Both the position numbers and the translations under genes were made by a program. A model generated the notes under the pieces. The model did not search any database. It was not told the origin of the DNA and saw only the letters and a list, made by a program, of their open reading frames with translations. A stretch of 64,000 nucleotides of DNA. It comes from Gordonia sp. OPL2. Its GTDB lineage: Bacteria > Actinomycetota > Actinomycetes > Mycobacteriales > Mycobacteriaceae. Of this stretch, positions 53,278 to 62,195 are shown piece after piece. The stretch lies in the NCBI RefSeq assembly GCF_003797825.1, contig NZ_RKME01000015.1, positions 62,001 through 126,000 of the forward strand, in the 5' to 3' direction. Each line of letters begins with the position of its first letter. The stretch's first letter is position 1.

Positions 53278-54383
53278 GCGGCGAGCCGGTCGTCGGCGAG
53301 GGCGCGACGATGGATCGCCTGGGCGGCGCGGCCGAGCGGGCTCCGGGGCGATACACGTAGACGTCTGGCCTCCAGACGTGCGGGAAGGCCCGGGTCGGAG
53401 CGATATGTCGTGATCAGCGGAAGCCCGACGGCACCCGCGATGTCGACGGCGCGTAGTCCGCCGGGCGCCGGCCCTCGGACGGCGAGACCCGCGACGACAC
53501 CGCGCCCGTGCATCCGATCGGCCGCCGCACGCGTCGAGGCGACCCCGTGCACGGTCGCGGTGGTCACGAGGACCGCGAGATCGACGGTATCCAGGACGAT
53601 GTCGGTGAGAGCGCCCGCCGCACGGGGGACGTCGACGATCACGGTGTCCCCATGGGCGCGGCCTGCGTCTAGCGCCGCGACGACGGCGTCGGCACTGATC
53701 GGGCGACGATCGTCGCGACGTGGGGCGAGCACCGACAGCCGGTCGTCGACATGCGGGAGTGCGCTGTGCAGCGACTCCGCCCGGACCGCACCACCTTCCA
53801 GGGTGAGGTCCTGCCAGCGCAGTCCCGGTCGGCCCTCGATACCCAGGGTCAGGTCGATGCCGGCGCCATGCTCGTCGACGTCGAGGAGCAGTACCCGCGA
53901 TGCGACATCGCCGGCGATGATCGCGACTGCTGCGGCCAATGTCGTGGCCCCGGCTCCCCCGTGACCACCGATGACCGCGATGGCACCACCGGGATGTCCT
54001 CGCGGCGAACGGAATCCACCGAGCAGCCCGACGAGGACGGATTCGTCGGCGGGCAACGCCACCACCTGCTCGGCACCGAAGGCCATGGCGGTGCGCCAGA
54101 TGTCGGACGGCGGATCGTCGTCGGTCACCATCACCACGCCGGTACGTCGGGGCGGCGACTGTGCGGCCAGCACCCGGACCGCCTCGGCGTCGGCGGCGAC
54201 CGCCGCGGCCCGCAACCATTCCCGACGGCAATCCGCGGGATGGGCGGTCAGGATGCGGTATCCGGCCGCAGCAGCGCATCGGGCGACGTCGCCATGGAGA
54301 TCGGGACCCACCAGGGTGAGGAGTTCATCGGCCACGAGTCCATCGTCGTCGCCCGAGCGGTCCGCAGAGCCGCCGTCGGCCAC
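53274..54383 (-). CDS. CpaE/Ssd-like septum-site protein (Rv3660c-like)
   Basis: 369-residue MinD/CpaE-like ATPase homologue. N-terminal response-receiver-like region to about 115 (LLTLVGPDLHGDVARCAAAAGYRI), then a deviant Walker A AVIGGHGGAGATTLAAAVA near 140 (GGHGGAGATT instead of KGGxGKT; the signature Lys is replaced), switch region VLLLDVDEHGAGIDLTLGIE, and DTVIVDVPRAAGAL. In M. tuberculosis, Ssd affects septum formation and dormancy genes; in other bacteria CpaE positions the Tad machine. Loss of the signature Lys suggests altered or absent ATP hydrolysis. GTG start; first gene of the Tad operon. Confidence 0.88.
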   Translation of the reverse strand: MADGGSADRSGDDDGLVADELLTLVGPDLHGDVARCAAAAGYRILTAHPADCRREWLRAAAVAADAEAVRVLAAQSPPRRTGVVMVTDDDPPSDIWRTAMAFGAEQVVALPADESVLVGLLGGFRSPRGHPGGAIAVIGGHGGAGATTLAAAVAIIAGDVASRVLLLDVDEHGAGIDLTLGIEGRPGLRWQDLTLEGGAVRAESLHSALPHVDDRLSVLAPRRDDRRPISADAVVAALDAGRAHGDTVIVDVPRAAGALTDIVLDTVDLAVLVTTATVHGVASTRAAADRMHGRGVVAGLAVRGPAPGGLRAVDIAGAVGLPLITTYRSDPGLPARLEARRLRVSPRSPLGRAAQAIHRRALADDRLAA

Positions 54384-54426
54384 CTATCGGGAATCTGTGG
54401 AATCCGCGGAGAATGTGGAGAAGTCG

Positions 54427-55383
54427 CTATCCGGTGAGCGGCGGGACGAACGCGCACGGCACGCGGACCGGATGTGCGGGATCGAGTGCATTGAGCACCA
54501 TGTACGCGGCCCTGCGTGATCCGGCGATCGCCAGATGATCGCTGTAATCGGACGGGCAGCCGTCCTGGACCACGATGTTGCGGACCTGTTCTCCGGGCCG
54601 GCCCGGCACCTGACCGGCCGTGTACGGCAGTACCAGTTCGTCGTACCGGGTGGAGATGTTCGTATACGCGATGCCCGGGACGTAGGGGCTACCGCCGCGC
54701 CACAGCAGGGCGTTGAACGACGACCCACCGGCCATCTGGGTGCACGCGGCGCAGATCGGCAGCTCGGTGTCGCCGAGCAGTTGCCGGGTGATCGGCGTCA
54801 GCGGGGTGTCACCGAGGGTGCCGCGCCACAACGGCGCCAACGACACGTAGTTGCTGACCTTGGAGGCACCGCCCAAGTACTTCAGGTAGTAGGTGGGCAT
54901 GTAGGTCCCCTGCGAATGACCGACGAGGTCGACCGTGCGCGCCCCCGTCGCATCGAGGACGCGATCGACGAACCGGGAGAACTGCGCGGCACTCGACTCG
55001 ATGCGCCCCATACCGCCGATGGCCGAGATCGGCCACGGTGCGCCCGGTATCGCTCCGTACGTCGGAGCGAAGACGCAGTACCCGCGGTTGGCGAGGGTGG
55101 CGACGTAGGCACCCCAGTTGGTCTGCTGCGATCCACCGGTGCCGTGTACGAGGATGACCGGACGGGGATGGGCCGCGGTCGGCCGGCACCCGAAGTCGTT
55201 GGAGCCCGGCAGCGATCCGCCCGGATGGGTGAGCTCGCCCGGGATGCCAGAGAAGAAGTTGAACGTCTCCGGTCGCGAGGTGGGTGCGCTCTGGGCGATC
55301 CCCGCTCCCAGGACGGTCATCGCGCACGCGAGGACCATTCCGACGACCGCTGTCCACCCTCGCGCCCTCGCACTCACCGACAT
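54427..55383 (-). CDS. Secreted lipase (class 2 triacylglycerol lipase)
   Basis: 318-residue secreted hydrolase, a relative of the lipase at 27965-28828. Signal peptide WTAVVGMVLACAMTVLGAGIAQS-APTS, cleavage near residue 35. Oxyanion PVILVHGTGGSQQTNW, nucleophile elbow VDLVGHSQGTYMPTYYL, acid in STRYDELVLPY and His in PSDYSDHLAIAGS; Cys residues (DFGCRPT, GYCVFAP, PICAACTQ, DGCPSD, VPCAF) probably form disulphides. ATG 55383 with GGAGG 6 bases upstream. Absent from this place in the recalled M. tuberculosis order (ssd is followed by the 6C RNA there), so an insertion here. A KstR2-type box lies 40 bases upstream, linking it to sterol metabolism. Confidence 0.9.
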   Translation of the reverse strand: MSVSARARGWTAVVGMVLACAMTVLGAGIAQSAPTSRPETFNFFSGIPGELTHPGGSLPGSNDFGCRPTAAHPRPVILVHGTGGSQQTNWGAYVATLANRGYCVFAPTYGAIPGAPWPISAIGGMGRIESSAAQFSRFVDRVLDATGARTVDLVGHSQGTYMPTYYLKYLGGASKVSNYVSLAPLWRGTLGDTPLTPITRQLLGDTELPICAACTQMAGGSSFNALLWRGGSPYVPGIAYTNISTRYDELVLPYTAGQVPGRPGEQVRNIVVQDGCPSDYSDHLAIAGSRRAAYMVLNALDPAHPVRVPCAFVPPLTG

Positions 55384-55422
55384 GTGAATCCTCCCCGGAT
55401 CGACCAAGCTGGGAGTGAACCT

Positions 55423-55436
55423 AGCAAGTGCTTGGT
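55423..55436. promoter_or_regulatory. KstR2-type operator before lipase gene
   Basis: AGCAAGTGCTTGGT agrees at every defined position with the published KstR2 consensus AnCAAGnnCTTGnT. It lies beside TAGGTT, a possible -10 on the minus strand, so a bound repressor would block the lipase promoter. KstR2 controls genes for late steps of cholesterol-ring (HIP) breakdown in mycobacteria and rhodococci. Confidence 0.65.
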
Positions 55437-55526
55437 CAAGTGTCCCGGTTTTGGTCGACTGCCCCACTACAGAACAGCGCAGTACACGGACACGCGCGGG
55501 CCTGGGTGGAATGCGAAAGGGCTGTA

Positions 55527-55622
55527 GATAGAGGACGACCCCGGCCAGGGGGGGAGGAGGCCGGGGTCATCGCGTTTCAGCCCCGGGGGGTCGGGCTGAA
55601 AGGCACCGGTGTGAACCGGTTA
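55527..55622 (-). ncRNA. 6C (B11) small RNA
   Basis: Two adjacent stem-loops on the minus strand with C-rich loops, the definition of the actinobacterial 6C motif. First: TTTCAGCCC / GGGCTGAAA with a loop containing six C (55575-55601). Second: GACCCCGGCC / GGCCGGGGTC with loop TCCTCCCCCCCT (55537-55568). A -10 TATAGT at 55634-55629 and TTGCAA 18 bases before it would start transcription near 55622, giving an RNA of about 95 bases ending in a U-rich run. In M. tuberculosis the same RNA lies between Rv3660c and Rv3661 on the same relative strand, as here. It is a trans-acting regulator affecting growth and division genes. Ends are estimated to within about 5 bases. Confidence 0.92.
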
Positions 55623-55773
55623 CCGGCGACTATACACACCGATTTTGAGTCATTGCAACTACAACGAACCTCCGCACGAGGTCACATTTTCATATCGCAG
55701 CCTGCCGTTTTACGCTGCAGTCACGTTGCATCCGGGGTTCCCGAGGACGCCGGGAGACCGTACGCTGACCTGC

Positions 55774-56628
55774 GTGACCGACACCTCGCCGGAGCGCACG
55801 TCGACGACGCCTTCGGCCGATCGCACGCACCGGGTCGCCGCATTCTTCGACCTCGACAAGACGGTCATCGCCAAGTCGAGTGCGCTGGCGTTCTCCCGCC
55901 CATTCTTCGACGAGGGACTCATCAACCGTCGCTCGGTGCTCAAGTCGAGCTACGCCCAGTTCCTCTTCCTCGTCACCGCGGCCGACCACGACCAGGTGGA
56001 GAATCTCCGGCGCCACGTCACGGACATGTGCCGCGGATGGGATGTCGAACAGGTCCGGGCCATCGTCAACGAGACGTTGCACGACGTCGTCAACCCACTG
56101 GTGTTCGCCGAGGCGGCCGACCTCATCGCCGAACACCGCCGGCGCGGGCACGATGTCGTGCTCATCTCCGCCTCGGGTCGCGAGATGGTCGAACCTATCG
56201 GCGACCTGCTCGGCGTCGACCACGTCGAGGCCAGCGAGATGCGGGTCGTCGACGGGCATTACACCGGGGAACTCGAGTTCTATTGCTACGGCGAGAACAA
56301 GGCGATCGCGATGACCGCTCTCGCGGAGTCCCGGGGCTACGATCTCGCCGCGTCCTTCGCCTATTCGGATTCCATCACCGACCTACCGATGCTCGCCGCC
56401 GTGGGCCATCCGGTCGCGGTGAATCCCGACCGGCAACTTCGCAAGCGCGCGACCGACGAGGGATGGCCGGTGATGTCGTTCGATCGCCCCGTCCCACTGC
56501 GCGCACGCATCCCCACACCGTCGTCGAGGATGGCCGCGGCGCTCGCCGTCGGTGCAGGTATGGCGGCCGTCAGCGGCGTCGGCGTACACGCGTTCCTGCA
56601 CCGCAGGCACCGCACCCGCAGCGCCTGA
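55774..56628 (+). CDS. HAD-IB family phosphatase (Rv3661-like)
   Basis: 284-residue hydrolase of the SerB-related HAD-IB group. Motif I AAFFDLDKTVIAKSS (nucleophile Asp), motif II VVLISASGRE, motif III Lys in CYGENKAIAM, motif IV SFAYSDSITDLPMLAAVG. C-terminal segment AAALAVGAGMAAVSGVGVHAFL is a predicted membrane anchor. Starts at GTG 55774 with TACGCT 7 bases before it (leaderless); an upstream in-frame ATG at 55645 lies in the 6C promoter and is rejected. Related proteins dephosphorylate phosphoserine or lysophosphatidic acid; the substrate is undecided. Flanked by two RNA genes. Confidence 0.88.
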   Translation: MTDTSPERTSTTPSADRTHRVAAFFDLDKTVIAKSSALAFSRPFFDEGLINRRSVLKSSYAQFLFLVTAADHDQVENLRRHVTDMCRGWDVEQVRAIVNETLHDVVNPLVFAEAADLIAEHRRRGHDVVLISASGREMVEPIGDLLGVDHVEASEMRVVDGHYTGELEFYCYGENKAIAMTALAESRGYDLAASFAYSDSITDLPMLAAVGHPVAVNPDRQLRKRATDEGWPVMSFDRPVPLRARIPTPSSRMAAALAVGAGMAAVSGVGVHAFLHRRHRTRSA

Positions 56629-56685
56629 GGGCTTGACCGCCGGGCACAGACGACACCAATCGACATTGGTCTGAATGACCCTTGA

Positions 56686-56701
56686 TGTGACCGCGGTCAC
56701 G
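56686..56701. promoter_or_regulatory. CRP-type site upstream of Ms1-like RNA
   Basis: TGTGACCGCGGTCACG: perfect core palindrome GTGACCGCGGTCAC, fitting TGTGA-N6-TCACA except for the last base and fitting the mycobacterial form ending in TCACG. It overlaps a TTGATG (-35) / TACAAA (-10) pair with 17-base spacing. Confidence 0.6.
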
Positions 56702-56716
56702 GTGTACAAAAGGGGT

Positions 56717-57020
56717 TACGGAATCTCGGAAGGCAAAGTCCGCTCCGGAAGAGAAGGAACGGACCCCCACGCCGAGCGCTTCCCAGCACGGGCGGCAAGC
56801 ACCCACGCGGAGCGCGCCGCATAGAGGCAAAAGCGTTGTGCGCCTGCGACATCGTAGGTCGGCACGGAAATCCGGTGACATCAACGGGCCGTAGACCGGG
56901 AGCATGAGGAGCTCCCCGTCGAGCCGGACGAATCGATCCGATCTCTCGCGAACCGCAAGGTCCGCCGGACGGAACGAATCGATCCGAGGATGCTCGATTC
57001 GATTGCACGGCACCGTCATT
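56717..57020 (+). ncRNA. Candidate Ms1/MTS2823-type RNA (6S-like)
   Basis: A 735-base gap between the HAD gene and the Rv3662c-like gene lacks any credible reading frame. In mycobacteria the highly abundant, about 300-base RNA Ms1 (MTS2823), which binds core RNA polymerase, lies at exactly this place and orientation. Here a promoter-like pair with a CRP-type site precedes 56717, and 5' bases GAATC-TCGGA (56721-56730) are complementary to 3' bases TCCGA...GATTC (56983-57000), closing a fold of about 280 bases as in 6S-like RNAs. The interior repeats ACGAATCGATCCGA twice (56928, 56974). Ends are approximate and sequence conservation was not checked. Confidence 0.5.
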
Positions 57021-57120
57021 CGAAAGAGAACCACCGAGACGACCGACCGGCACACGGTCAATCGCCGAGGCGATCCCCACAACCCACCGAGCACGCTTGG
57101 TAACTTGGGTCCGTGCTTAT

Positions 57121-57160
57121 GCGGGCGGCAACCCGGCCATCTGGCCGAGATGCCGCCCGC
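57121..57160. terminator. Hairpin between RNA gene and Rv3662c-like gene
   Basis: GCGGGCGGCA (57121-57130) and its exact complement (57151-57160) with an inner CGGCCA/TGGCCG stem. Strong fold usable on both strands; probable terminator of the Ms1-like transcript or of the leftward gene. Confidence 0.6.
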
Positions 57161-57229
57161 AGTGCGTTGTCCGGGGTGCGTTGTTCGAAGTCGTCGAATG
57201 ATGTTGCGGCACCGGCCCTTCGAGGCTCG

Positions 57230-57348
57230 CTGCGCTCGCACCTCAGGGAACAGGCCGGTCGGCTGCGCTCGCACCTCAGGGAACAGGTCGGCCGGCTGCG
57301 CTCGCACCTCATGGAACAGGTCGGCCGGCTGCGCTCGCACCTCGGGAC
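57230..57348. repeat. 33-bp tandem repeat
   Basis: Three and a half copies of a 33-bp unit beginning CTGCGCTCGCACCTCAGG at 57230, 57263, 57296 and 57329, with one to three differences between copies. Non-coding on present evidence: it would give an 11-residue repeat on the minus strand, but no gene continues from it. Ends 15 bases before the stop of the Rv3662c-like gene. The bases 57161-57229 hold nothing else. Confidence 0.9.
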
Positions 57349-57363
57349 AGATCAGTCGCGGTA

Positions 57364-58137
57364 TCAGCCGCCCGAGCGCGCGGCGTCGGCGATTGATCGC
57401 GCCTCGGCGGCACCGGCCTCGAGTGCCTCACAGCACAGCACCACCCATCCACCGACGCCGTCGGCCGAGCCCTGGGAGAACTGCTCCGACAGGGCTCGGT
57501 ACTCATCGACACGTCGCATCCACGTCACCTCCGGGACCCCGAGGTTGTGCGGGTCGAGACCGGACGCCGTGCACACCAGTCGCGATGCCGCCCGTGCGAC
57601 GATTCCGTTCGCCGTCTCGAACGCCTCGAGCCCCAGCAGCTCGCCATGGACGACGGCGGCCAGCACCGGTGCCGGCACCGCGGTGGAACCGGTCACGAGC
57701 TGACCGAGCAGACCGAGTCGCTCGGCCACGCCGGGACGATCGCTGGGACGGCCCAACTCGTCCGCGTCGCCGACGAGGTCGGCGGCCGCGAGCACGTGCA
57801 GCCGCGCGAATGCCTGGGCCGGCGCCCGACGGAAGACACCGGTGATCTGTTCGAGCGCGTCGCCGTCGAGCGCCTGCGCTACGCGCATCGCACCGGACAG
57901 GATCGGATCGTCGAAGTCGCCGTCGCGCCGGAGTTCGACGCTGCCCCCATCGATGGCCGCCGACGATCGGCCGGCCCGCCATGATGCCTCGGTCGCCGTC
58001 TTGTCCCACCCTCGGAGATTCGCCGGGTGCCGGTGGACGGCGCTCAGCGCGTCGCGGGCGCGGTCGGCGGCCTCGCGGACACCGGGGAGATCCAGCAGCG
58101 GGGCGAGCGGATCGGACGCCGGGGGAACAGAGCTCAC
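57364..58137 (-). CDS. Conserved actinobacterial protein (Rv3662c-like)
   Basis: 257 residues, near the length of Rv3662c. Mostly alpha-helical: PLAPLLDLPGVREAADRARDALSAVHRHPANLRGWDKTATEASWRAGRSSAAIDGG near the N-terminus (the ASWRAGRSSAAI(D/E)G segment recalls the 'RASAALDG' motif of Fic-like entries, but the Fic HPF motif is absent), then VFRRAPAQAFARLHVLAAADLV, and EYRALSEQFSQGSADGVGGWVVLCCEALEAGA at the end. GTG 58137 with TATCGT 8 bases upstream (leaderless). Function unknown. Confidence 0.78.
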   Translation of the reverse strand: MSSVPPASDPLAPLLDLPGVREAADRARDALSAVHRHPANLRGWDKTATEASWRAGRSSAAIDGGSVELRRDGDFDDPILSGAMRVAQALDGDALEQITGVFRRAPAQAFARLHVLAAADLVGDADELGRPSDRPGVAERLGLLGQLVTGSTAVPAPVLAAVVHGELLGLEAFETANGIVARAASRLVCTASGLDPHNLGVPEVTWMRRVDEYRALSEQFSQGSADGVGGWVVLCCEALEAGAAEARSIADAARSGG

Positions 58138-58238
58138 GACTCCACACGATAATGAGGACACCGCTCGTCGTGTGCATCGGACCTTTCGTCGCGGATCCGC
58201 GGTGCTCGGACCGATCGGCACCTGCAACGGGGTTCCAA

Positions 58239-58254
58239 CGTGACTACCCTCACA
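58239..58254. promoter_or_regulatory. CRP-type site upstream of acs
   Basis: CGTGACTACCCTCACA agrees with TGTGA-N6-TCACA at nine of ten defined positions and with the mycobacterial CRP form starting CGTGA. It lies 71-86 bases before the acs start. acs is a known cAMP-CRP target in enteric bacteria and in mycobacteria. Confidence 0.65.
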
Positions 58255-58324
58255 ATGAGAACCCGGCATGCACGCACGTCACGCCACTAGTTGTGTCCTC
58301 GATCGTGAAAGGCTCACTGAGAAG

Positions 58325-60277
<1,953 letters not shown>

Positions 60278-60305
60278 TCCCTCCACGGCCCGACCGACTC
60301 CATGC

Positions 60306-60340
60306 GACGCCCCGACCGGAATCATTCCGGGCGGGGCGTC
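60306..60340 (+). terminator. Terminator hairpin after acs
   Basis: GACGCCCC...GGGGCGTC outer stem and CCGGAAT/ATTCCGG inner stem form a near-continuous hairpin 28 bases after the acs stop. No U-tract. Confidence 0.75.
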
Positions 60341-60362
60341 GCCCTCGTCAGATCACTGCTTG

Positions 60363-60383
60363 ACCTTGACACGGTGACAAGGT
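60363..60383. promoter_or_regulatory. MerR-type operator/promoter of the HEAT-MerR operon
   Basis: ACCTTGACACGGTGACAAGGT, a 21-base near-perfect palindrome (one mismatch per arm), overlapping -35 TTGACC (60360-60365) and followed by TTCACT (60385-60390) at the 19-base spacing diagnostic of MerR-activated promoters. Lies 30 bases before the first HEAT gene; the second gene encodes a MerR protein, so autoregulation is expected. Confidence 0.75.
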
Positions 60384-60412
60384 CTTCACTGGATGTCGAG
60401 GAGGTGATCGCC

Positions 60413-61093
60413 ATGGATCACACGATGCAGGAGCAGCAGGCCCGTCTGATCGCGGCGCTGTCGGCCCCGCAGTCGTCGACCCGACTGCAGGCGGCACTGG
60501 CCGCCGGAACCGAGCCACACGAGTCGTTCGTCGACGAGCTGGTACGCCGGTGTGCCGTCGAGCCGGATTTCTTCGTGCGCGACATGCTGACCTGGGCTCT
60601 CACCCGGTGTCCGCGGAACGTGACGGTGGCCCGGGTCGTCGGCGAGCTCACCTCGCCGACGCCGCAGGCCCGCAGCCAGGCGTTGCACACGTTGTCGAAG
60701 ATCGGCGACCGGACCGTCTGGACGACGATCACGCCGGAACTCCTGCACGACGCCGACGATGAGGTGGCGCGCAGTGCGTGGCGGGCCGCGGTCGTGCTGG
60801 TCCCCGACGACGAGATCGGCCGACTGGCCGGAGAGCTCGTCGCCGAGCTCGGGCGGGGTGACCGGGACCTGCAGCGCAGTCTGAGCCGGGCCCTGGTGTC
60901 GCTCGGAGCGTCGGCCGTGCCGCTGCTGGGGACGGCCCGGTCGCACCGGGACGAGAAGGTTCGCGAGCATGCTGCGGCGACGGAACACCTGATCGAGGAT
61001 CCGGACGGCGACTTCGCGGACGCCGTCGATCACGCGCGTCGGGTGCTGTCGCTGACGAACGCGCCGACGGCGGCGGCCGATGCTGATCGGTGA
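60413..61093 (+). CDS. HEAT-repeat protein
   Basis: 226 residues, almost entirely helical HEAT/PBS-lyase-like repeats from about residue 40: FVRDMLTWALTRCP, PQARSQALHTLSKIGDRTVWTTITPELLHDADDEVARSAWRAAVVL, DLQRSLSRALVSLGASAVPLLGTARSHRDEKVREHAAATEHL. No catalytic residues seen. ATG 60413 with GAGGAGGTG upstream. The gene overlaps the following MerR gene by 14 bases, and that regulator carries HEAT repeats of its own, so the two probably act together; this one may be a scaffold or ligand/protein sensor. Cytosolic. Confidence 0.8.
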   Translation: MDHTMQEQQARLIAALSAPQSSTRLQAALAAGTEPHESFVDELVRRCAVEPDFFVRDMLTWALTRCPRNVTVARVVGELTSPTPQARSQALHTLSKIGDRTVWTTITPELLHDADDEVARSAWRAAVVLVPDDEIGRLAGELVAELGRGDRDLQRSLSRALVSLGASAVPLLGTARSHRDEKVREHAAATEHLIEDPDGDFADAVDHARRVLSLTNAPTAAADADR

Positions 61094-62078
61094 GGTGTCG
61101 GAGCGATCCGGGGTGAGCACCCGGATGCTCCGGCACTACGACCGGCTCGGGCTGGTCACACCCGTCGGACGCACGTCCGGCGGGTACCGTGACTACTCCC
61201 CCGATGACATCACCCGACTGTTCCGCGTGGAGGGACTCCGCTCGCTCGGGTTGTCGCTGGCCGAGGTCGGGAGTGTCCTGGACACCCCCGGGCCGGCGGG
61301 GCCGTCCGAGTTGATCGGCGAGCTGATCGACCAATCGCGCCGACGACTCGCCCGCGAGCAGGAACTGCTCACCCTCCTGCACCGCATCGAGGAGTCGACG
61401 CCGGCCGGCTGGGAGGACGTCCTGCGGTCGGTCCGGCTGATCCGCGATCTCGGGTCGGATTCCGCGCCGACCCGACACCGTGCTGCCCTGGCGGCGACGG
61501 TTGCCCATCTGTCGACCGAGGCGATCGCCGAAGCGGTGCTGGCCGAATCGGATCCCAATGTGTCGGGCGCCCTGACGTGGGCGCTGGCGGCGACCGCCGA
61601 CGGCGCGGGGACGGAGGTCCTCACCGCCGGACTGCGGTCGCCGGACGCCCAGGTGCGTCGGCGGGCGGTGTCGGCGATCGCCGAACTCACCGGGCCCGCG
61701 GTCGTCGACGATCTGCGCCGGGCGCTGGACGACGAGGACCCCACGGTTCGCAGCCGCGCAGTGCTGGCGCTCGGGGCGCGGGGCCATCTCGAGGTCATCC
61801 CGGCACTGATCGATCTGGTCGTCGGCGGGACCAACGACGTCGACGCCGCCGACCTGCTCCGGGACCTCGCACGCGATCCACGCGATGCCGACCGGATCGC
61901 CGATGACCTCGGCCGATTGGTCCACGACACGACGATCGGGCCCGATTCTCGCAGTCGGGTGGCCCAGGCCCTCGTCGAACTGCCGGGCGAACGGGCCGTC
62001 GACGTGCTCGCAGGCCTCGTCGACGACGACGATCCGGCGGTGGCGGCCGTCGCCACGATGCGAATGCGCGGACGTTGA
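61080..62078 (+). CDS. MerR-family regulator with HEAT-repeat sensor domain
   Basis: 332 residues. Residues 1-70 are a canonical MerR winged helix: MLIGEVSERSGVSTRMLRHYDRLGLV, GGYRDYSPDDITRLFRVEGLRSLGLSLAEV. Residues about 75-110 are the coiled-coil dimer helix (ELIGELIDQSRRRLAREQELLTLL). From about 130 to the end are HEAT repeats (RHRAALAATVAHLS, SDPNVSGALTWALAATADG, SPDAQVRRRAVSAIAELTGP, DDEDPTVRSRAVLALGARG). No metal-binding Cys of classical MerR. The effector is thus probably a protein or large ligand. Start overlaps the preceding HEAT gene by 14 bases; operator upstream of the operon has MerR geometry. Confidence 0.87.
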   Translation: MLIGEVSERSGVSTRMLRHYDRLGLVTPVGRTSGGYRDYSPDDITRLFRVEGLRSLGLSLAEVGSVLDTPGPAGPSELIGELIDQSRRRLAREQELLTLLHRIEESTPAGWEDVLRSVRLIRDLGSDSAPTRHRAALAATVAHLSTEAIAEAVLAESDPNVSGALTWALAATADGAGTEVLTAGLRSPDAQVRRRAVSAIAELTGPAVVDDLRRALDDEDPTVRSRAVLALGARGHLEVIPALIDLVVGGTNDVDAADLLRDLARDPRDADRIADDLGRLVHDTTIGPDSRSRVAQALVELPGERAVDVLAGLVDDDDPAVAAVATMRMRGR

Positions 62079-62195
62079 GCCAGCACTCGCAACCCGGACA
62101 GGGGCGATGTGCCGCGCCCACGACCCGGGTGGCCCGCGCCCCGATGCCCCGTCGCATGGCAACATAAGCCGGAGACCCGAGCTACGGAGGATGCA

